The notes: a model not told the origin generated them from the sequence alone. A stretch of 41,820 bases of DNA from an uncultured cyanobacterium (GCA_903935205.1 CAIZQU010000146.1:1-41820); one strand, 5' to 3'. Shown: positions 7,321 to 18,033, counted from the first letter of the stretch. Program-made: numbers and translations.

Positions 7321-8019
7321 ATGCCCACCTCCCTGCTCGTCGTCGAAGACGATGACACGATCCGCGAAACGATTCGCGATGCCCTCAGCCTGGAAGGCTT
7401 CACGGTCACGGCCTGCGCCAACGGTCGCGATGCCCTCGGCAACCTGCAGCGGGCCGCCGCCTCTGGTGATGGCCCCTTCGCCCTGGTGGTGCTCGACCTG
7501 ATGCTCCCCGGCCTGGGCGGCCTTGAACTGTGCCGCCAGATGCGCCAGGCCGGTGATCGCACGCCGATCCTGGTGGTCAGCGCCCGCGACAGCGAAGCCG
7601 ATCGGGTGCTGGGCCTGGAGGTCGGCGCCGACGACTATCTGATCAAGCCCTTCGGCATGCGCGAACTGGTGGCGCGCTGTCGGGCGCTGTTGCGGCGTAG
7701 CAGCAGCGCCGTCGAGGAATCCCGCCAGGTGGTGCACGGCAACCTCTGCCTCTTCCCCGAAGAGTGCCGGGTCACCCGCGATGGTCTTGATGTCAACCTC
7801 TCCCCGAAGGAATACCGCCTGCTGGAGCTGTTCATGCAGAATCCTCGCCGCGTCTGGAGCCGCGACAAGTTGCTGGAGCAGGTCTGGGGCCACGATTATT
7901 TCGGCGACAGCAAGACCGTCGATGTGCACATCCGCTGGCTGCGCGAGAAGCTGGAGACCAATCCTTCCGCCCCCGAGCACCTGGTCACCGTGCGCGGATT
8001 TGGCTATCGCTTCGGCTGA
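7321..8019 (+). CDS. phoB: Phosphate response regulator PhoB (SphR)
   Basis: An OmpR/PhoB-type response regulator of 232 residues. The receiver domain (1-120) has the acidic pocket ED at 9-11, the phospho-acceptor Asp59 in VVLDLMLPG and Lys109 in YLIKPFG. The DNA-binding winged helix (about 135-230) carries NLSPKEYRLLELF, the recognition region KTVDVHIRWLREKLE and the terminal VRGFGYRFG, all typical. The phosphate-specific call follows from the pairing with phoR, the neighbouring pstS and ptrA, and the Pho boxes. ATG 7321 starts the receiver domain directly; an upstream TTG at 7273 would overlap ptrA. The phoR start codon abuts its stop. Confidence 0.93.
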   Translation: MPTSLLVVEDDDTIRETIRDALSLEGFTVTACANGRDALGNLQRAAASGDGPFALVVLDLMLPGLGGLELCRQMRQAGDRTPILVVSARDSEADRVLGLEVGADDYLIKPFGMRELVARCRALLRRSSSAVEESRQVVHGNLCLFPEECRVTRDGLDVNLSPKEYRLLELFMQNPRRVWSRDKLLEQVWGHDYFGDSKTVDVHIRWLREKLETNPSAPEHLVTVRGFGYRFG

Positions 8020-9153
8020 GTGACAGCTCCGCTGCTGCTGTTCGCTGCTTTCGCCGGCCTGCTGGTTGGCCTGGTGGTCGGGCTGCTGCTGGGCCGCCGC
8101 AGTCCCGCCGCTCGACTGCGGCGCGAAGGCCTGGCCCGCTCCTCCCTGCTCGGCTGGCTCCATGCCGCCCCGGTGGGCTGGCTGATCATCGACCAGGGTT
8201 CGACCGTGCATCTGATCAACGCCCGCGCTGAGCAGCTGCTTGAGGTGCCTGGCGCCGCCCTGCCAAGCCTCCAGCCCCTGGCCTCCATCTGCGCTGCCCC
8301 GGAGCTGCTTGAGCTGGTGGCCAACACCCGCCAGCGCCATCGCATCCAACGCCTCTGCTGGCAACGCCACGGCCAGGAGATCGAGCTCTATGGCCTGCCC
8401 GGTCGCTCCGGTTGGTTGGCGGTGGTCCTGTTCAGCCGCCGCTCCCTGGAGGCCCAGCTGGAGCAGCAGGAGCGCTGGGTGAGCGACGTGGCCCATGAGC
8501 TGCGCACCCCCCTCACCGCCCTGCTGCTGGTGGGTGACAGCCTCGCCGCCCAGGTCAACAGCCGCAACGCCGTGCTCGTCGAACGGTTGCAGCGGGAGCT
8601 GTTGCGCCTCCAGGAGCTGGTCAACGACCTGCTGGAGCTCTCCCGCCTGGAGAACGCCCTGCCCTCCCCCGAAGCGCCCCGGCCCCTGCTCGATCTGGCG
8701 GTCCTGGTGGATCAGGCCTGGAGCGGCCTGCGACCCCTCGCCGATCCCCGTGGGGTGGTCCTTGAGCTGCGGCTTCAGCAGGAGGGGGAGCCGGCACCCC
8801 AGGTGCGGGCCGATCGCTCGCGGCTGCATCGGCTGATCTACAACCTGCTCGACAACGCCCTGCGTTACAGCCCCGACCAGAGCCCGATCAGCGTCACCCT
8901 GCGGAGCGGCGGTCGCTGGTGCGAACTGCGGGTGCGGGATCGGGGGCCGGGCCTGAGCGCCGAGGATCAGGAGCGGTTGTTCGAGCGCTTCTACCGCGGT
9001 GACCCCAGCCGCGCCCGCAGTCGTCGCGGCGGCAGTGGTCTGGGGCTGGCGATCGTGCGACAGATCGCTCTCACCCACGGGGGCCGCGTCCAGGCCGGCA
9101 ACCATCCGGAAGGGGGGGCTCAGCTGGAGCTGTTGCTGCCCCTGCCAGGCTGA
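8020..9153 (+). CDS. phoR: Phosphate sensor histidine kinase PhoR (SphS)
   Basis: A 377-residue membrane-anchored histidine kinase that phosphorylates PhoB when phosphate is low. One N-terminal membrane helix (about 4-24) is followed by a short PAS-like region (about 45-135). The H box SDVAHELRTPLTALL carries His159. The catalytic domain shows the N box NLLDNALRYS, the G1 box DRGPGLS, an F box (LFERFYRG) and the G2 box GGSGLGLAIV. It has no large periplasmic domain, as in PhoR proteins that sense through the Pst complex. The start is GTG 8020, immediately after the phoB stop with no gap, indicating translational coupling. Confidence 0.93.
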   Translation: MTAPLLLFAAFAGLLVGLVVGLLLGRRSPAARLRREGLARSSLLGWLHAAPVGWLIIDQGSTVHLINARAEQLLEVPGAALPSLQPLASICAAPELLELVANTRQRHRIQRLCWQRHGQEIELYGLPGRSGWLAVVLFSRRSLEAQLEQQERWVSDVAHELRTPLTALLLVGDSLAAQVNSRNAVLVERLQRELLRLQELVNDLLELSRLENALPSPEAPRPLLDLAVLVDQAWSGLRPLADPRGVVLELRLQQEGEPAPQVRADRSRLHRLIYNLLDNALRYSPDQSPISVTLRSGGRWCELRVRDRGPGLSAEDQERLFERFYRGDPSRARSRRGGSGLGLAIVRQIALTHGGRVQAGNHPEGGAQLELLLPLPG

Positions 9154-9157
9154 GGCC

Positions 9158-10417
9158 ATGGCTTCCCCCGACCGCCCCTCGCCCCCGCCATCGCCGGCCC
9201 GACGTCTGCAGGCTGTGCTGGAGCCGGTGATCCCCCGCATCGGCGCCCTGCAGCGCCAGCGGGCTGATGTGCTGTCCCTCGCCCAGGGGATGGTGAACTG
9301 GGGACCGCCAGCCGCGGCCCTGGCGGCGGCCCAGTTGGCGATCGGCGGTGAGCCCGCCGCCGGGCTGCCCTCCCCCTGGCCCGGCCGTCCGGCGGTGGCC
9401 GATCGGGACCGCTACGGCCCGATGGAGGGGGATCCCCAGCTGCTGGAGGCGATCCGCCGCGATCTGGTCGACCACCACGGCCTCGACCTCGACGGCACCG
9501 CCCTGCTCGCCACCGCCGGCAGCAACATGGCCTTTCACGCCATCGCCCAGGTGATCCTCGATCCCGGCGATGCGGTGCTGCTGCCGGTGCCCTGGTATTT
9601 CAACCACTGGATGGCGGTGCAGCTGGCCGGCGGCGAGCCTGTGGCGGTGGATGCCGGTTGGATTCCCGATCCGGATCGGCTGGAGGCGGCGATCACCCCC
9701 CGCACACGGGCGATTGTGACGATTTCCCCCGCCAATCCCAGCGGCGTGGTGATACCAGCCTCGGTGCTTGATGCCATCAACCGGCTCTGCGCCCGCCGCG
9801 GCCTGTTCCATATCAGTGATGAGGCCTATGCGGCCTTTGTGCATGGGTCGGTGCCCCATGCCAGCCCCGGCCGCTTGCCCGGCAGCGGCGCCCACACGGT
9901 GACCCTCCACTCCCTGTCGAAGGCCTACGGCATGGCCGGCTGGCGGTTGGGCCATGCTTCGGTGCCGCGCCAGCTGCTGCGCGGCCTGGCCCAGGTGCAG
10001 GACACGGTGTTGATCTGCCCGCCCCGGCTGCTCCAGCCCGCCGCTGCCGCCGCCCTGGCGGCAGGCCCGGCCTGGTGTGAGCCACGCATTGCCAGCCTCG
10101 CCCCCCGCCGCGCCCTGCTGCGCGATGCGGTGGCCGCCGCCGCCGCCGCCGGGCTGCCGGTGGCCCTGGCGGCACCGCTCGACGGCGCCTTCTATGGGCT
10201 GCTGGCCTGCACCACCAGGCTCGCCGAGGAGCCGTTGGTGGAACGGCTGATCCTGGAGCACGGGGTGGCGGTGTTGCCTGGTGGCGCCTTCGGGTTGGCG
10301 GATGGCGGCGCTCCCGGCCAGGTGCTGCTGCGGCTCAGCTACGGCATGCTCGCGGGTCCCGATCTGGAGCGCGCCCTGCAGCGCTTGTTTGCGGGGTTGA
10401 AGGCGCTGGCCGGCTGA
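9158..10417 (+). CDS. PLP-dependent class I/II aminotransferase
   Basis: A fold-type I aminotransferase of 419 residues. The PLP-binding Lys255 lies in LHSLSKAYGMAGWRLG. Asn193 (PANPSG) and Asp221 (HISDEAY) are the usual cofactor contacts. The substrate-arm motif YGPMEGDP near residue 87 and the C-terminal RLSYG (substrate carboxylate Arg) are present. The amino-acid specificity cannot be read from the sequence; aspartate/kynurenine-type aminotransferases are the nearest by pattern. ATG 9158 lies 4 nt after the phoR stop, so it belongs to the phoBR transcription unit by position, although a role in phosphate metabolism is not implied. Confidence 0.9.
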   Translation: MASPDRPSPPPSPARRLQAVLEPVIPRIGALQRQRADVLSLAQGMVNWGPPAAALAAAQLAIGGEPAAGLPSPWPGRPAVADRDRYGPMEGDPQLLEAIRRDLVDHHGLDLDGTALLATAGSNMAFHAIAQVILDPGDAVLLPVPWYFNHWMAVQLAGGEPVAVDAGWIPDPDRLEAAITPRTRAIVTISPANPSGVVIPASVLDAINRLCARRGLFHISDEAYAAFVHGSVPHASPGRLPGSGAHTVTLHSLSKAYGMAGWRLGHASVPRQLLRGLAQVQDTVLICPPRLLQPAAAAALAAGPAWCEPRIASLAPRRALLRDAVAAAAAAGLPVALAAPLDGAFYGLLACTTRLAEEPLVERLILEHGVAVLPGGAFGLADGGAPGQVLLRLSYGMLAGPDLERALQRLFAGLKALAG

Positions 10418-10508
10418 GCTCCCGGCGTTCGGTCCTGTCCCGTTGGCCTGATGGGGCAGGAACGGCAGGTCTGGTTAGGGTGCCTGCAGCCACGGATCCC
10501 CGCCGCGC

Positions 10509-11489
10509 ATGAGTCCCATCCATGCCGATAACAGCCTGAGCATCGGCCGTACGCCCCTGGTGCAGCTCAATCGCGTCACCCGTGGCTGCGGTGCCCGGGT
10601 GCTGGCCAAGATCGAGGGACGCAATCCCGCCTATTCGGTGAAGTGCCGCATCGGCGCCGCCATGATCTGGCAGGCGGAAAAGGATGGTCTGCTCGGGCCG
10701 GGCCGGGAACTGATCGAACCCACCAGCGGCAACACCGGCATCGCCCTGGCTTTTGTCACCGCCTCCCGCGGCATTCCGCTGACCCTGACGATGCCGGAGA
10801 CGATGAGCATGGAGCGGCGCAAGCTGCTCACCGCCTATGGCGCCCGCCTGGTGCTCACCGAGGGCCGTCTGGGCATGAGCGGGGCCATCGCCACCGCCCG
10901 CGAGATGGCCGCCAGCGATCCGGACCGCTATCTGATCCTGCAGCAGTTCAGCAATCCGGCCAATCCCCGCATCCATCACGACACCACCGGCCCGGAGATC
11001 TGGGATGACTGCGACGGTCAGGTCGATGCCCTGGTGGCCGGTGTTGGCACCGGTGGCACGATCACCGGGGTGAGCCGCTACTTCAAACAGACCCGCCAGC
11101 GCCCGATCGTGTCGGTGGCGGTGGAGCCGGCTAACAGCCCGGTGATCAGCCAGAGCCTGGCCGGCGAATCGCTGCGGCCCGGACCCCACAAGATCCAGGG
11201 CATCGGTGCGGGCTTCGTGCCCGACAACCTCGACCTCTCCCTGGTGGATCGGGTGGAGGCTGTGGGCGATGAGGAGGCGGTGGCGATGGCTCGCCGCCTG
11301 ATCAAGGAGGAGGGAATCCTGGCGGGGATCTCCTGCGGTGCCGCCACCGTGGCGGCCCTGCGACTCGCCCGGGAGGAGGCCTTCGCCGGCAAGACGATCG
11401 TGGTGGTGCTGCCCGATTCGGGTGAGCGCTACCTCTCCTCGGTGCTGTTTGAGGGTCTGTTCAACGAGAAGGGGCTGGCGGCGGTCTGA
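10509..11489 (+). CDS. cysK: Cysteine synthase A (O-acetylserine sulfhydrylase)
   Basis: It makes cysteine from O-acetylserine and sulfide using PLP, in the cytoplasm. The PLP lysine is Lys45 in [11 protein letters not shown]. The substrate loop PTSGNTG lies at 71-77, and the phosphate-binding loop [10 protein letters not shown] lies near 180. The ending [11 protein letters not shown] is typical of CysK. At 326 residues it is full length. ATG 10509 follows a 91-nt gap after the aminotransferase. It converges with the glutathione reductase gene, leaving 15 nt between the stop codons. Proximity to sulfide:quinone oxidoreductase is probably incidental. Confidence 0.95.
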   Translation: MSPIHADNSLSIGRTPLVQLNRVTRGCGARVLAKIEGRNPAYSVKCRIGAAMIWQAEKDGLLGPGRELIEPTSGNTGIALAFVTASRGIPLTLTMPETMSMERRKLLTAYGARLVLTEGRLGMSGAIATAREMAASDPDRYLILQQFSNPANPRIHHDTTGPEIWDDCDGQVDALVAGVGTGGTITGVSRYFKQTRQRPIVSVAVEPANSPVISQSLAGESLRPGPHKIQGIGAGFVPDNLDLSLVDRVEAVGDEEAVAMARRLIKEEGILAGISCGAATVAALRLAREEAFAGKTIVVVLPDSGERYLSSVLFEGLFNEKGLAAV

Positions 11490-11504
11490 ACGGAACCGGC
11501 CGGA

Positions 11505-12881
11505 TCAACCGGCCATGGTCACGAATTCCTCGGCCACCGAGGGGTGGAGCGCCATGGTGCGATCGAAGTCGGCTTTGGTGGCCCCCATCCCCACGGCAAT
11601 GGCGGCCATCTGGATGATCTCGGCGGCGTGGTCGCCGACCATGTGGCAGCCGAGCACCCGGCCGTCGGCGGCGGCCACCACCAGCTTGAGCAGCACCGCC
11701 GGCCCCCGTTTCGGCAGGGCCAGCTGCATCGGCCGAAAGCGGGCCCGGTGCACCGTGATGCCGTCCCGGCCGAACCGCTCGATCGCCGCCTCCTCGCTCA
11801 GCCCCACCGTGGCCAGCTCCGGTTGGCTGAACACGGCGCAGGGAACCAGGTCGTGGTCCACCCGCCGGGGCCGCTGGCCAAAGGTGCTGTCGGCGTAGGC
11901 GCGGCCCTCATCGATCGCCACCGGGGTGAGGTTGATCCGGTCGGTCACATCGCCCACGGCATGGATGTGGGGCACGTTGGTGGTCTGATCGCCATCCACC
12001 GGGATCCGCCCCCCTTCCACCACCACACCAGCGGCCTCCAGGTTGAGGCCCTCCAGGAACGGCCGGCGACCGGTGGCCAGGAGCACGCCACCGGCCTCCA
12101 GGACGGCGCCGCTGTCGGTGTGCAGGCGCAGGGCGCCGGGATCGCCTTCGATCGCGGTCGGACGTTCGCCGCAGCGCAGGGCGATGCCCCTGGCGGCCAT
12201 GGCCTCCTGCACGGTCAGGGCGGCTTCGCTGTCAAAGCCCCGCAGGATGCGGGGTCCACGCACCAGCTGTTGCACCGCCACCCCCAGGCCATGGAGGATG
12301 CCGGCGAATTCGCAGGCGATGAAGCCCCCCCCGACGACGACCATCGCTTCCGGCAGGGTGTTCAGGCGGAAGATGTCATCGCTGACCCAGGCCAGCTCCG
12401 ATCCGGGGATGGCCGGCCGGCTGGGCCGCCCGCCGACCGCGATCAACAGGCGCTCGGCTTCCAGCAGCCGCGGCGGCTGATCCCCCTGCTGCACGGCGAT
12501 CCGGTGGGGATCGAGGAAACGCCCCCAGCCTGGGACCAGCTCCACCCCAGCCTTGGCCAGGAAGCCGATGTGCAGCCCGTTGAGTCGGTCCACCTCGCCG
12601 CGCACCTGCTCCAACAACACGGCGGGATCACAGCGCAGGGGCGGATCCGCCTGGGGGATCCAGCCGTAGCTTGGGGCGTCTGCCAGCAGCTCCCGCCAGG
12701 CAGCGCCGTAGACCAGCAGCTTTTTGGGAACGCAGCCGCGGATCACGCAGGTGCCGCCCACCCGATCCCCCTCGACGATCGCCACCCGGGCCCCGTGGGC
12801 GGCGGCGCGCTTGGCGGCGGCGAGACCGCCGGAGCCGGCCCCGAGCACCACGAGATCGAAACGGTCGTTGGAGGGGGACAA
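11505..12881 (-). CDS. gor: Glutathione reductase
   Basis: An NADPH- and FAD-dependent disulfide reductase that regenerates glutathione. With the start at TTG 12881 (458 residues), the FAD motif GAGSGG lies at 14-19 and the redox disulfide GGTCVIRGCVPKK gives Cys45 and Cys50. The NADPH-binding motif VVGGGFIACEFA lies in the middle, followed by a second FAD contact (HAVGDVTDRINLTP). The C-terminal catalytic ALHPSVAEE supplies the active-site His-Glu pair. The frame is open to TTG 13028, but the extra 49 residues are low complexity, contain a perfect inverted repeat and begin only 13 nt beyond the glnB terminator. I therefore prefer 12881. No ATG start is available before the FAD motif, which is unusual. 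Confidence 0.9.
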   Translation of the reverse strand: MSPSNDRFDLVVLGAGSGGLAAAKRAAAHGARVAIVEGDRVGGTCVIRGCVPKKLLVYGAAWRELLADAPSYGWIPQADPPLRCDPAVLLEQVRGEVDRLNGLHIGFLAKAGVELVPGWGRFLDPHRIAVQQGDQPPRLLEAERLLIAVGGRPSRPAIPGSELAWVSDDIFRLNTLPEAMVVVGGGFIACEFAGILHGLGVAVQQLVRGPRILRGFDSEAALTVQEAMAARGIALRCGERPTAIEGDPGALRLHTDSGAVLEAGGVLLATGRRPFLEGLNLEAAGVVVEGGRIPVDGDQTTNVPHIHAVGDVTDRINLTPVAIDEGRAYADSTFGQRPRRVDHDLVPCAVFSQPELATVGLSEEAAIERFGRDGITVHRARFRPMQLALPKRGPAVLLKLVVAAADGRVLGCHMVGDHAAEIIQMAAIAVGMGATKADFDRTMALHPSVAEEFVTMAG

Positions 12882-12954
12882 CGGATCAGCCCAGGCTGTG
12901 GTTCCCAAGCCTGGCAGGTGCAGGGCCGTTGCCGGCGTCGGTCGGGGGCTCCCG

Positions 12955-12994
12955 TTGCCAGCGATGGCACCCAGCAATGACACATCGCTGGCAA
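12955..12994. repeat. Perfect 12-bp inverted repeat in the gor leader
   Basis: TTGCCAGCGATG at 12955-12966 is exactly mirrored by CATCGCTGGCAA at 12983-12994, with a 16-nt spacer. It lies between the glnB terminator and the likely gor start. It could be a dimer-binding operator or a leader hairpin. Confidence 0.6.
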
Positions 12995-13040
12995 GGATAG
13001 CGCGGGTCCGGCGTGCCGGAACGGACAACCCGGACCCAAC

Positions 13041-13076
13041 AAAAAAACCAGGATCCTGGAGATTCCAGGACCCTGG
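13041..13076 (-). terminator. Rho-independent terminator of the amt-glnB operon
   Basis: On the minus strand, a 13-bp stem (one G-U pair) with a 3-nt loop (13048-13076) is followed by T7 at 13047-13041. It lies 84 nt after the glnB stop and separates this operon from gor on the same strand. Confidence 0.92.
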
Positions 13077-13159
13077 CGATGGGACGAGGACGGTGGCCTC
13101 GGGAGGATCGCGGCCAACGCGACCGACCGGGGGTCGGCGGCCGCGCCGGGGGCGTTGGA

Positions 13160-14963
<1,804 letters not shown>

Positions 14964-15023
14964 GAAGGGGAAAAACCTCAGGGTTCACCCCGCTACCTTC
15001 CAATGGGGCCAGGGATGGGCCCG

Positions 15024-15037
15024 GTAGCGATGGTTAC
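15024..15037 (-). promoter_or_regulatory. NtcA-type binding site upstream of amt-glnB
   Basis: The palindrome GTA-N8-TAC is present as GTAGCGATGGTTAC, the consensus for the nitrogen regulator NtcA. It lies 61 nt before the amt start. The expected -10 hexamer about 22 nt downstream is only weakly seen (GGTAGC near 14996). Activation under nitrogen shortage is expected from the family. Confidence 0.75.
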
Positions 15038-15176
15038 CGATCAGCCAAGGCCTCGACTTGCGCTGACTGGCTGTTGTGATCGCCAGGGCCGATAGCGGCT
15101 GCCGCCATGCCCCGCTGCCCCATCCGCCGATGGGGGATCCAGCGTCCCTGGTTGGTCGCCCCAAGCCAAGTTCTGT

Positions 15177-16556
15177 GTGCAACATCCTGTGGCCGGCCCG
15201 GCGTTCGCATCACGGTTGCCCTGCGGGCTCGCCAGGATCGAGAGGTTGTCTCCGTTGCTTGCGTTGTTCGGTCTGCCCCTGGATCCGCCTGCCCCCAGGT
15301 CGAACGTGGACTCCCTCCCCGATGGCCGCCCGGCCAGCTGGGAGCAGCTTGAGTCCTGGGCTGCCCCGGAGGCCGACCGCATCGATGGCCCCGCCAACCC
15401 CCAGGCCCGGCTGCGCCTGTTCGGCCAGGAGGAGTCGGCGGTTCGGGTGACCCTGTACCGCGATCATCACGCCTGGTGCCCCTACTGCCAGAAGGTTTGG
15501 CTCTGGCTGGAGGAGCACCGCATCCCGTATCGGGTGCGCAAGGTGACGATGGTCTGCTATGGCGAGAAGGAGCCCTGGTTCCTGCGCCTGGTGCCCTCCG
15601 GCATGTTGCCGGCCCTGGAGCTGGACGGTCGTCTGATCACCGAGAGCGACCGGATCCTCGAGGCCCTGGAGCTGGCCTTCGGACCGCTGGGCCGTCCCCT
15701 GGCCGATCCCCAGGTGCTGGCCCTGCGCCAGCTGGAGCGGCTCCTCTTCCGTGCCTGGTGCCAGTGGCTGTGCGTGCCGGGGCTGGGGGAGCGGGGGGAG
15801 CGCCAGGCCGCTGAGGCCTTCGACCGGCTGGCCGCCACGATGGCCCAGGCCCTGGAGGCCGGGCCGGGCCACTTTTTCCTCGACGATCTGAGCAGCGCCG
15901 ATGTGGTGTTCGTGCCCTATGTGGAGCGGATGAACGCTTCGCTGGCCTACTACAAGGGTCACCTGCTCCGCCAGCGCCATGGCGCCATCGACCGCTGGTT
16001 CCGGGCCCTGGAAGAGCGCTCGACCTATCTGGGCAGCCAGAGCGACTTCCACACCCATGCCCACGACCTGCCACCGCAGATGGGGGGCTGCTACGCCAAT
16101 GGCAGCGACATTCAGCGGGGCCTGGCAGCCCGGATCGATCGCGGACCCTGGCCGATTCCCATGGCGGATGGTTCCGATCCCGAGACCAGCCAGATCGAAC
16201 CGGCCGACTCCGCCGCGGTTGCCCTCGCCCGGGTGTTGCGCCATCGCCGGCCGCTGCTCGATCGCTATGGCCAGGGTGAGGAGCGCTTTGCCACGGCCCT
16301 GCGGGCAGCCCTCACCACCCTGATCGAACGCCGCCCCATGGCCCCGCCGGCGGGCACCGCCATGGAGCTGCGCACCCTGGCCCAGCGGATCAGCGTGCCC
16401 CGGGACATGCCCCTCCATGCGGCGCGGCGTCTGCGGGAGGCTCTGGAGCAAACGGCGTCGCTGGATCCTCGCGATCCCGACGCCGTGCCACTGCCGACGC
16501 CGCTTCACCACCGCCGCGATCAGGATCCCAGGCCCTTCCTGCAGGGAATCCTCTGA
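15177..16556 (+). CDS. Glutathione S-transferase-like protein with long C-terminal extension
   Basis: The thioredoxin-like domain starts around residue 87 with VTLYRDHHAWCPYCQKVWLWLEE, a Cys-Pro-Tyr-Cys motif of glutaredoxin/GST type, followed by the GSH-site pattern VPSGMLPALELDG-LITESD. An all-helical GST C-domain follows (about 190-300). The last 150 residues (from about QSDFHTHAHDLPPQMGGCY) exceed a usual GST and include a PRDMPLHAARRLREALE stretch. I associate this architecture with cyanobacterial GST relatives of about 400 residues; the substrate is unknown. The start is uncertain: GTG 15177 is the longest choice, while TTG 15255 has a GAGAGG element 9 nt upstream. It diverges from amt. 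Confidence 0.85.
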   Translation: MQHPVAGPAFASRLPCGLARIERLSPLLALFGLPLDPPAPRSNVDSLPDGRPASWEQLESWAAPEADRIDGPANPQARLRLFGQEESAVRVTLYRDHHAWCPYCQKVWLWLEEHRIPYRVRKVTMVCYGEKEPWFLRLVPSGMLPALELDGRLITESDRILEALELAFGPLGRPLADPQVLALRQLERLLFRAWCQWLCVPGLGERGERQAAEAFDRLAATMAQALEAGPGHFFLDDLSSADVVFVPYVERMNASLAYYKGHLLRQRHGAIDRWFRALEERSTYLGSQSDFHTHAHDLPPQMGGCYANGSDIQRGLAARIDRGPWPIPMADGSDPETSQIEPADSAAVALARVLRHRRPLLDRYGQGEERFATALRAALTTLIERRPMAPPAGTAMELRTLAQRISVPRDMPLHAARRLREALEQTASLDPRDPDAVPLPTPLHHRRDQDPRPFLQGIL

Positions 16557-16569
16557 TCGGTTCAGCCGA

Positions 16570-16776
16570 TCAGCCAGCCGGGTGTCGCAGGGTCCGCCAG
16601 GAACCGCAGCTGGTGCTCACCTCCACGCCGATCTCCATCGGTTCGGCGCCACAGCGCTGCTCACCCCACCAGGCCTGGGCTTCGTTCCAGGCCGCCTCCA
16701 GGCTGTCGTAGAGGTCATCGAGCACGGGATGGGGATTGCCTTGGCGATCGACCAGGCGATACACCCGATCGAGCAT
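16570..16776 (-). CDS. Small conserved picocyanobacterial protein
   Basis: A 68-residue soluble protein starting MLDRVYRLVDRQGNPHPVLDDLY, with a Trp-rich middle (EAAWNEAQAWWGEQ) and an ending in IGVEVSTSCGSWRTLRHPAG. I associate the pattern with short hypothetical proteins of Synechococcus/Cyanobium; no function is known to me. ATG 16776 is chosen because the conserved part begins exactly there, while the longer frame to 16902 adds 42 residues of low complexity. It converges with the GST-like gene (13-nt gap). Confidence 0.7.
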   Translation of the reverse strand: MLDRVYRLVDRQGNPHPVLDDLYDSLEAAWNEAQAWWGEQRCGAEPMEIGVEVSTSCGSWRTLRHPAG

Positions 16777-17190
16777 GGCGGGAGCGGCAGTGGCGCCCGA
16801 ACGCCCCATGGCCGCCGCGACACGACCAGCTGGACCGGCGCTGCTGCGAAGGGGAGGGTTGGATAAGGACAAAGCGCAGCACCCTTCAGGATTCCTTTCC
16901 ATGCTGGCCGTTGTGCCAGCTGTCGACTGTCACCATCGCGACATCCACACCGGGACGGGTGGTGGTAAAGCGCTTCGCTTTGTTCTTCTCTTTCCCCTTC
17001 GCTTTCCTCGGGCCATGGCCTGGCCCCCACGGCCATCCGCGACCCGGATGCCGTGGCCCAGTTCCGTGGCCCAGTTCGGGGAGTCGCCAGGCCCGCTCGG
17101 TTGTGGCCAGCCCATCGCAGCCGCACCGCTGGGCCGGGGATGGGGATTGCTGGCCCGGCGCCCTCCCCATCGGCCTGGGTCAGGCCCTGT
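16777..17190. other. Intergenic region (414 nt), no gene seen
   Basis: It separates two minus-strand genes. A T/C-rich stretch near 16970-17010 (CTTCGCTTTGTTCTTC repeated loosely as CTTTCCCCTTCGC) is the only compositional feature. Any promoter for the 16776 gene would lie here. No terminator or RNA gene is recognised. Confidence 0.5.
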
Positions 17191-17631
17191 TCAGCGCAGG
17201 TACTGCCGGATCGCCGGACGACACCAATAGACCAGAACCGCTGCATTCGCCGCCCACAGCAACGGGCAGAGGAGCGCCAGCTGCAGCCGACCCTCCTCGA
17301 CCAGAACCAGCCGCACAATCCCGTAGGGCAGGGTCACCGCCAGGCTCAGGGAGAGGGCCACGATCGCCAGCACCTGGCCCCACAGCCGCCAGCGCAGCAG
17401 GGCCGCGCTGGCCACCACCCCCACCACCGCCGTGGGCAGCACCGCTGAAGCTCCAACGACAATGTTGGTGGTCCGCCAGATCGGATCGGCGCGGATCAGC
17501 AGCAGCGCCAACGGCACGGCAAGCACATTCAGCACCAGCCCCAGCCAGGCCAGCCGTCGATAGCCGAGGGGCGGATCGAGCAGCCGGGCGTCACTGAGTC
17601 TGGTGGGGCGGGGGCTGGGGGTCAGGGGCAT
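17191..17631 (-). CDS. Small four-helix membrane protein of unknown function
   Basis: A 146-residue protein with a cytoplasmic-like N-terminus (about 25 residues) and four predicted membrane helices (about 28-46, 58-80, 84-104 and 115-136). The second helix is rich in Val/Ala (VLPTAVVGVVASAALLRW). It ends in the basic CRPAIRQYLR. No family motif is recognised. It begins 3 nt after the stop of the upstream minus-strand gene, so the two are almost certainly co-transcribed. Confidence 0.65.
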   Translation of the reverse strand: MPLTPSPRPTRLSDARLLDPPLGYRRLAWLGLVLNVLAVPLALLLIRADPIWRTTNIVVGASAVLPTAVVGVVASAALLRWRLWGQVLAIVALSLSLAVTLPYGIVRLVLVEEGRLQLALLCPLLWAANAAVLVYWCRPAIRQYLR

Positions 17632-17634
17632 GGC

Positions 17635-18033
17635 TCAGGTGCCGGCGGAGATCGCCCCATCCAGGTCGGAGCGGAACATCGGGGTCAGGTGCGGCATGGT
17701 CTCCCCAGCCACGTCCACCAACCGCTGGAAGCGCTCACGGGTGACCGGTGCACCGCCCCCCATCGCTTCACGGCTCATCACCACCACCTCCAGCACCAGT
17801 CCCCCCAGCTTCGACTGCACATCGGCGAACAACTGGGTGCGCAGGTTGTCCGATCCCCCCAGCAGGGCGCTCAGATGGGCGGGGGTGCGGTGGTCCACAT
17901 CGGCCTGGAGCCGCTCGATCAGTGGGTCCAGGCTGGCGATCAGCCCCCGGGCCTCCAGGGGAGCGCTGGGCTTGAGCACCAGCACGAAACGGGCCATGGC
18001 CATGCACAAGCTCCCTCCATCCTGCTCTGTCAT
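17635..18033 (-). CDS. Conserved hypothetical protein
   Basis: A protein of about 130 residues. The core begins ARFVLVLKPSAPLEARGLIASLDPLIERLQADVD and includes VQSKLGGLVLEVVVMSRE, consistent with an alternating alpha/beta soluble domain. I do not recognise the family. Candidate starts are ATG 18033, 18003 and 17997; the conserved-looking part starts at the last. The long frame reaching 18174 would overlap the divergent radical SAM gene and is unlikely. It precedes the four-helix membrane protein with a 3-nt gap, so the two products may act together. Confidence 0.6.
   Translation of the reverse strand: MTEQDGGSLCMAMARFVLVLKPSAPLEARGLIASLDPLIERLQADVDHRTPAHLSALLGGSDNLRTQLFADVQSKLGGLVLEVVVMSREAMGGGAPVTRERFQRLVDVAGETMPHLTPMFRSDLDGAISAGT

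Noticed and set aside
7141-9240. A 699-codon open frame on the minus strand opposite phoB and phoR
   Set aside because: It is antisense to two well-supported genes with complete motifs. Its composition (Gln, His, Gly, Ala-rich) is the mirror of C/G-ending codons, with no domain.
12882-13028. N-terminal extension of glutathione reductase to TTG 13028
   Set aside because: The added 49 residues are low complexity, cover a perfect inverted repeat and start next to the upstream terminator. The FAD domain needs only the start at 12881.
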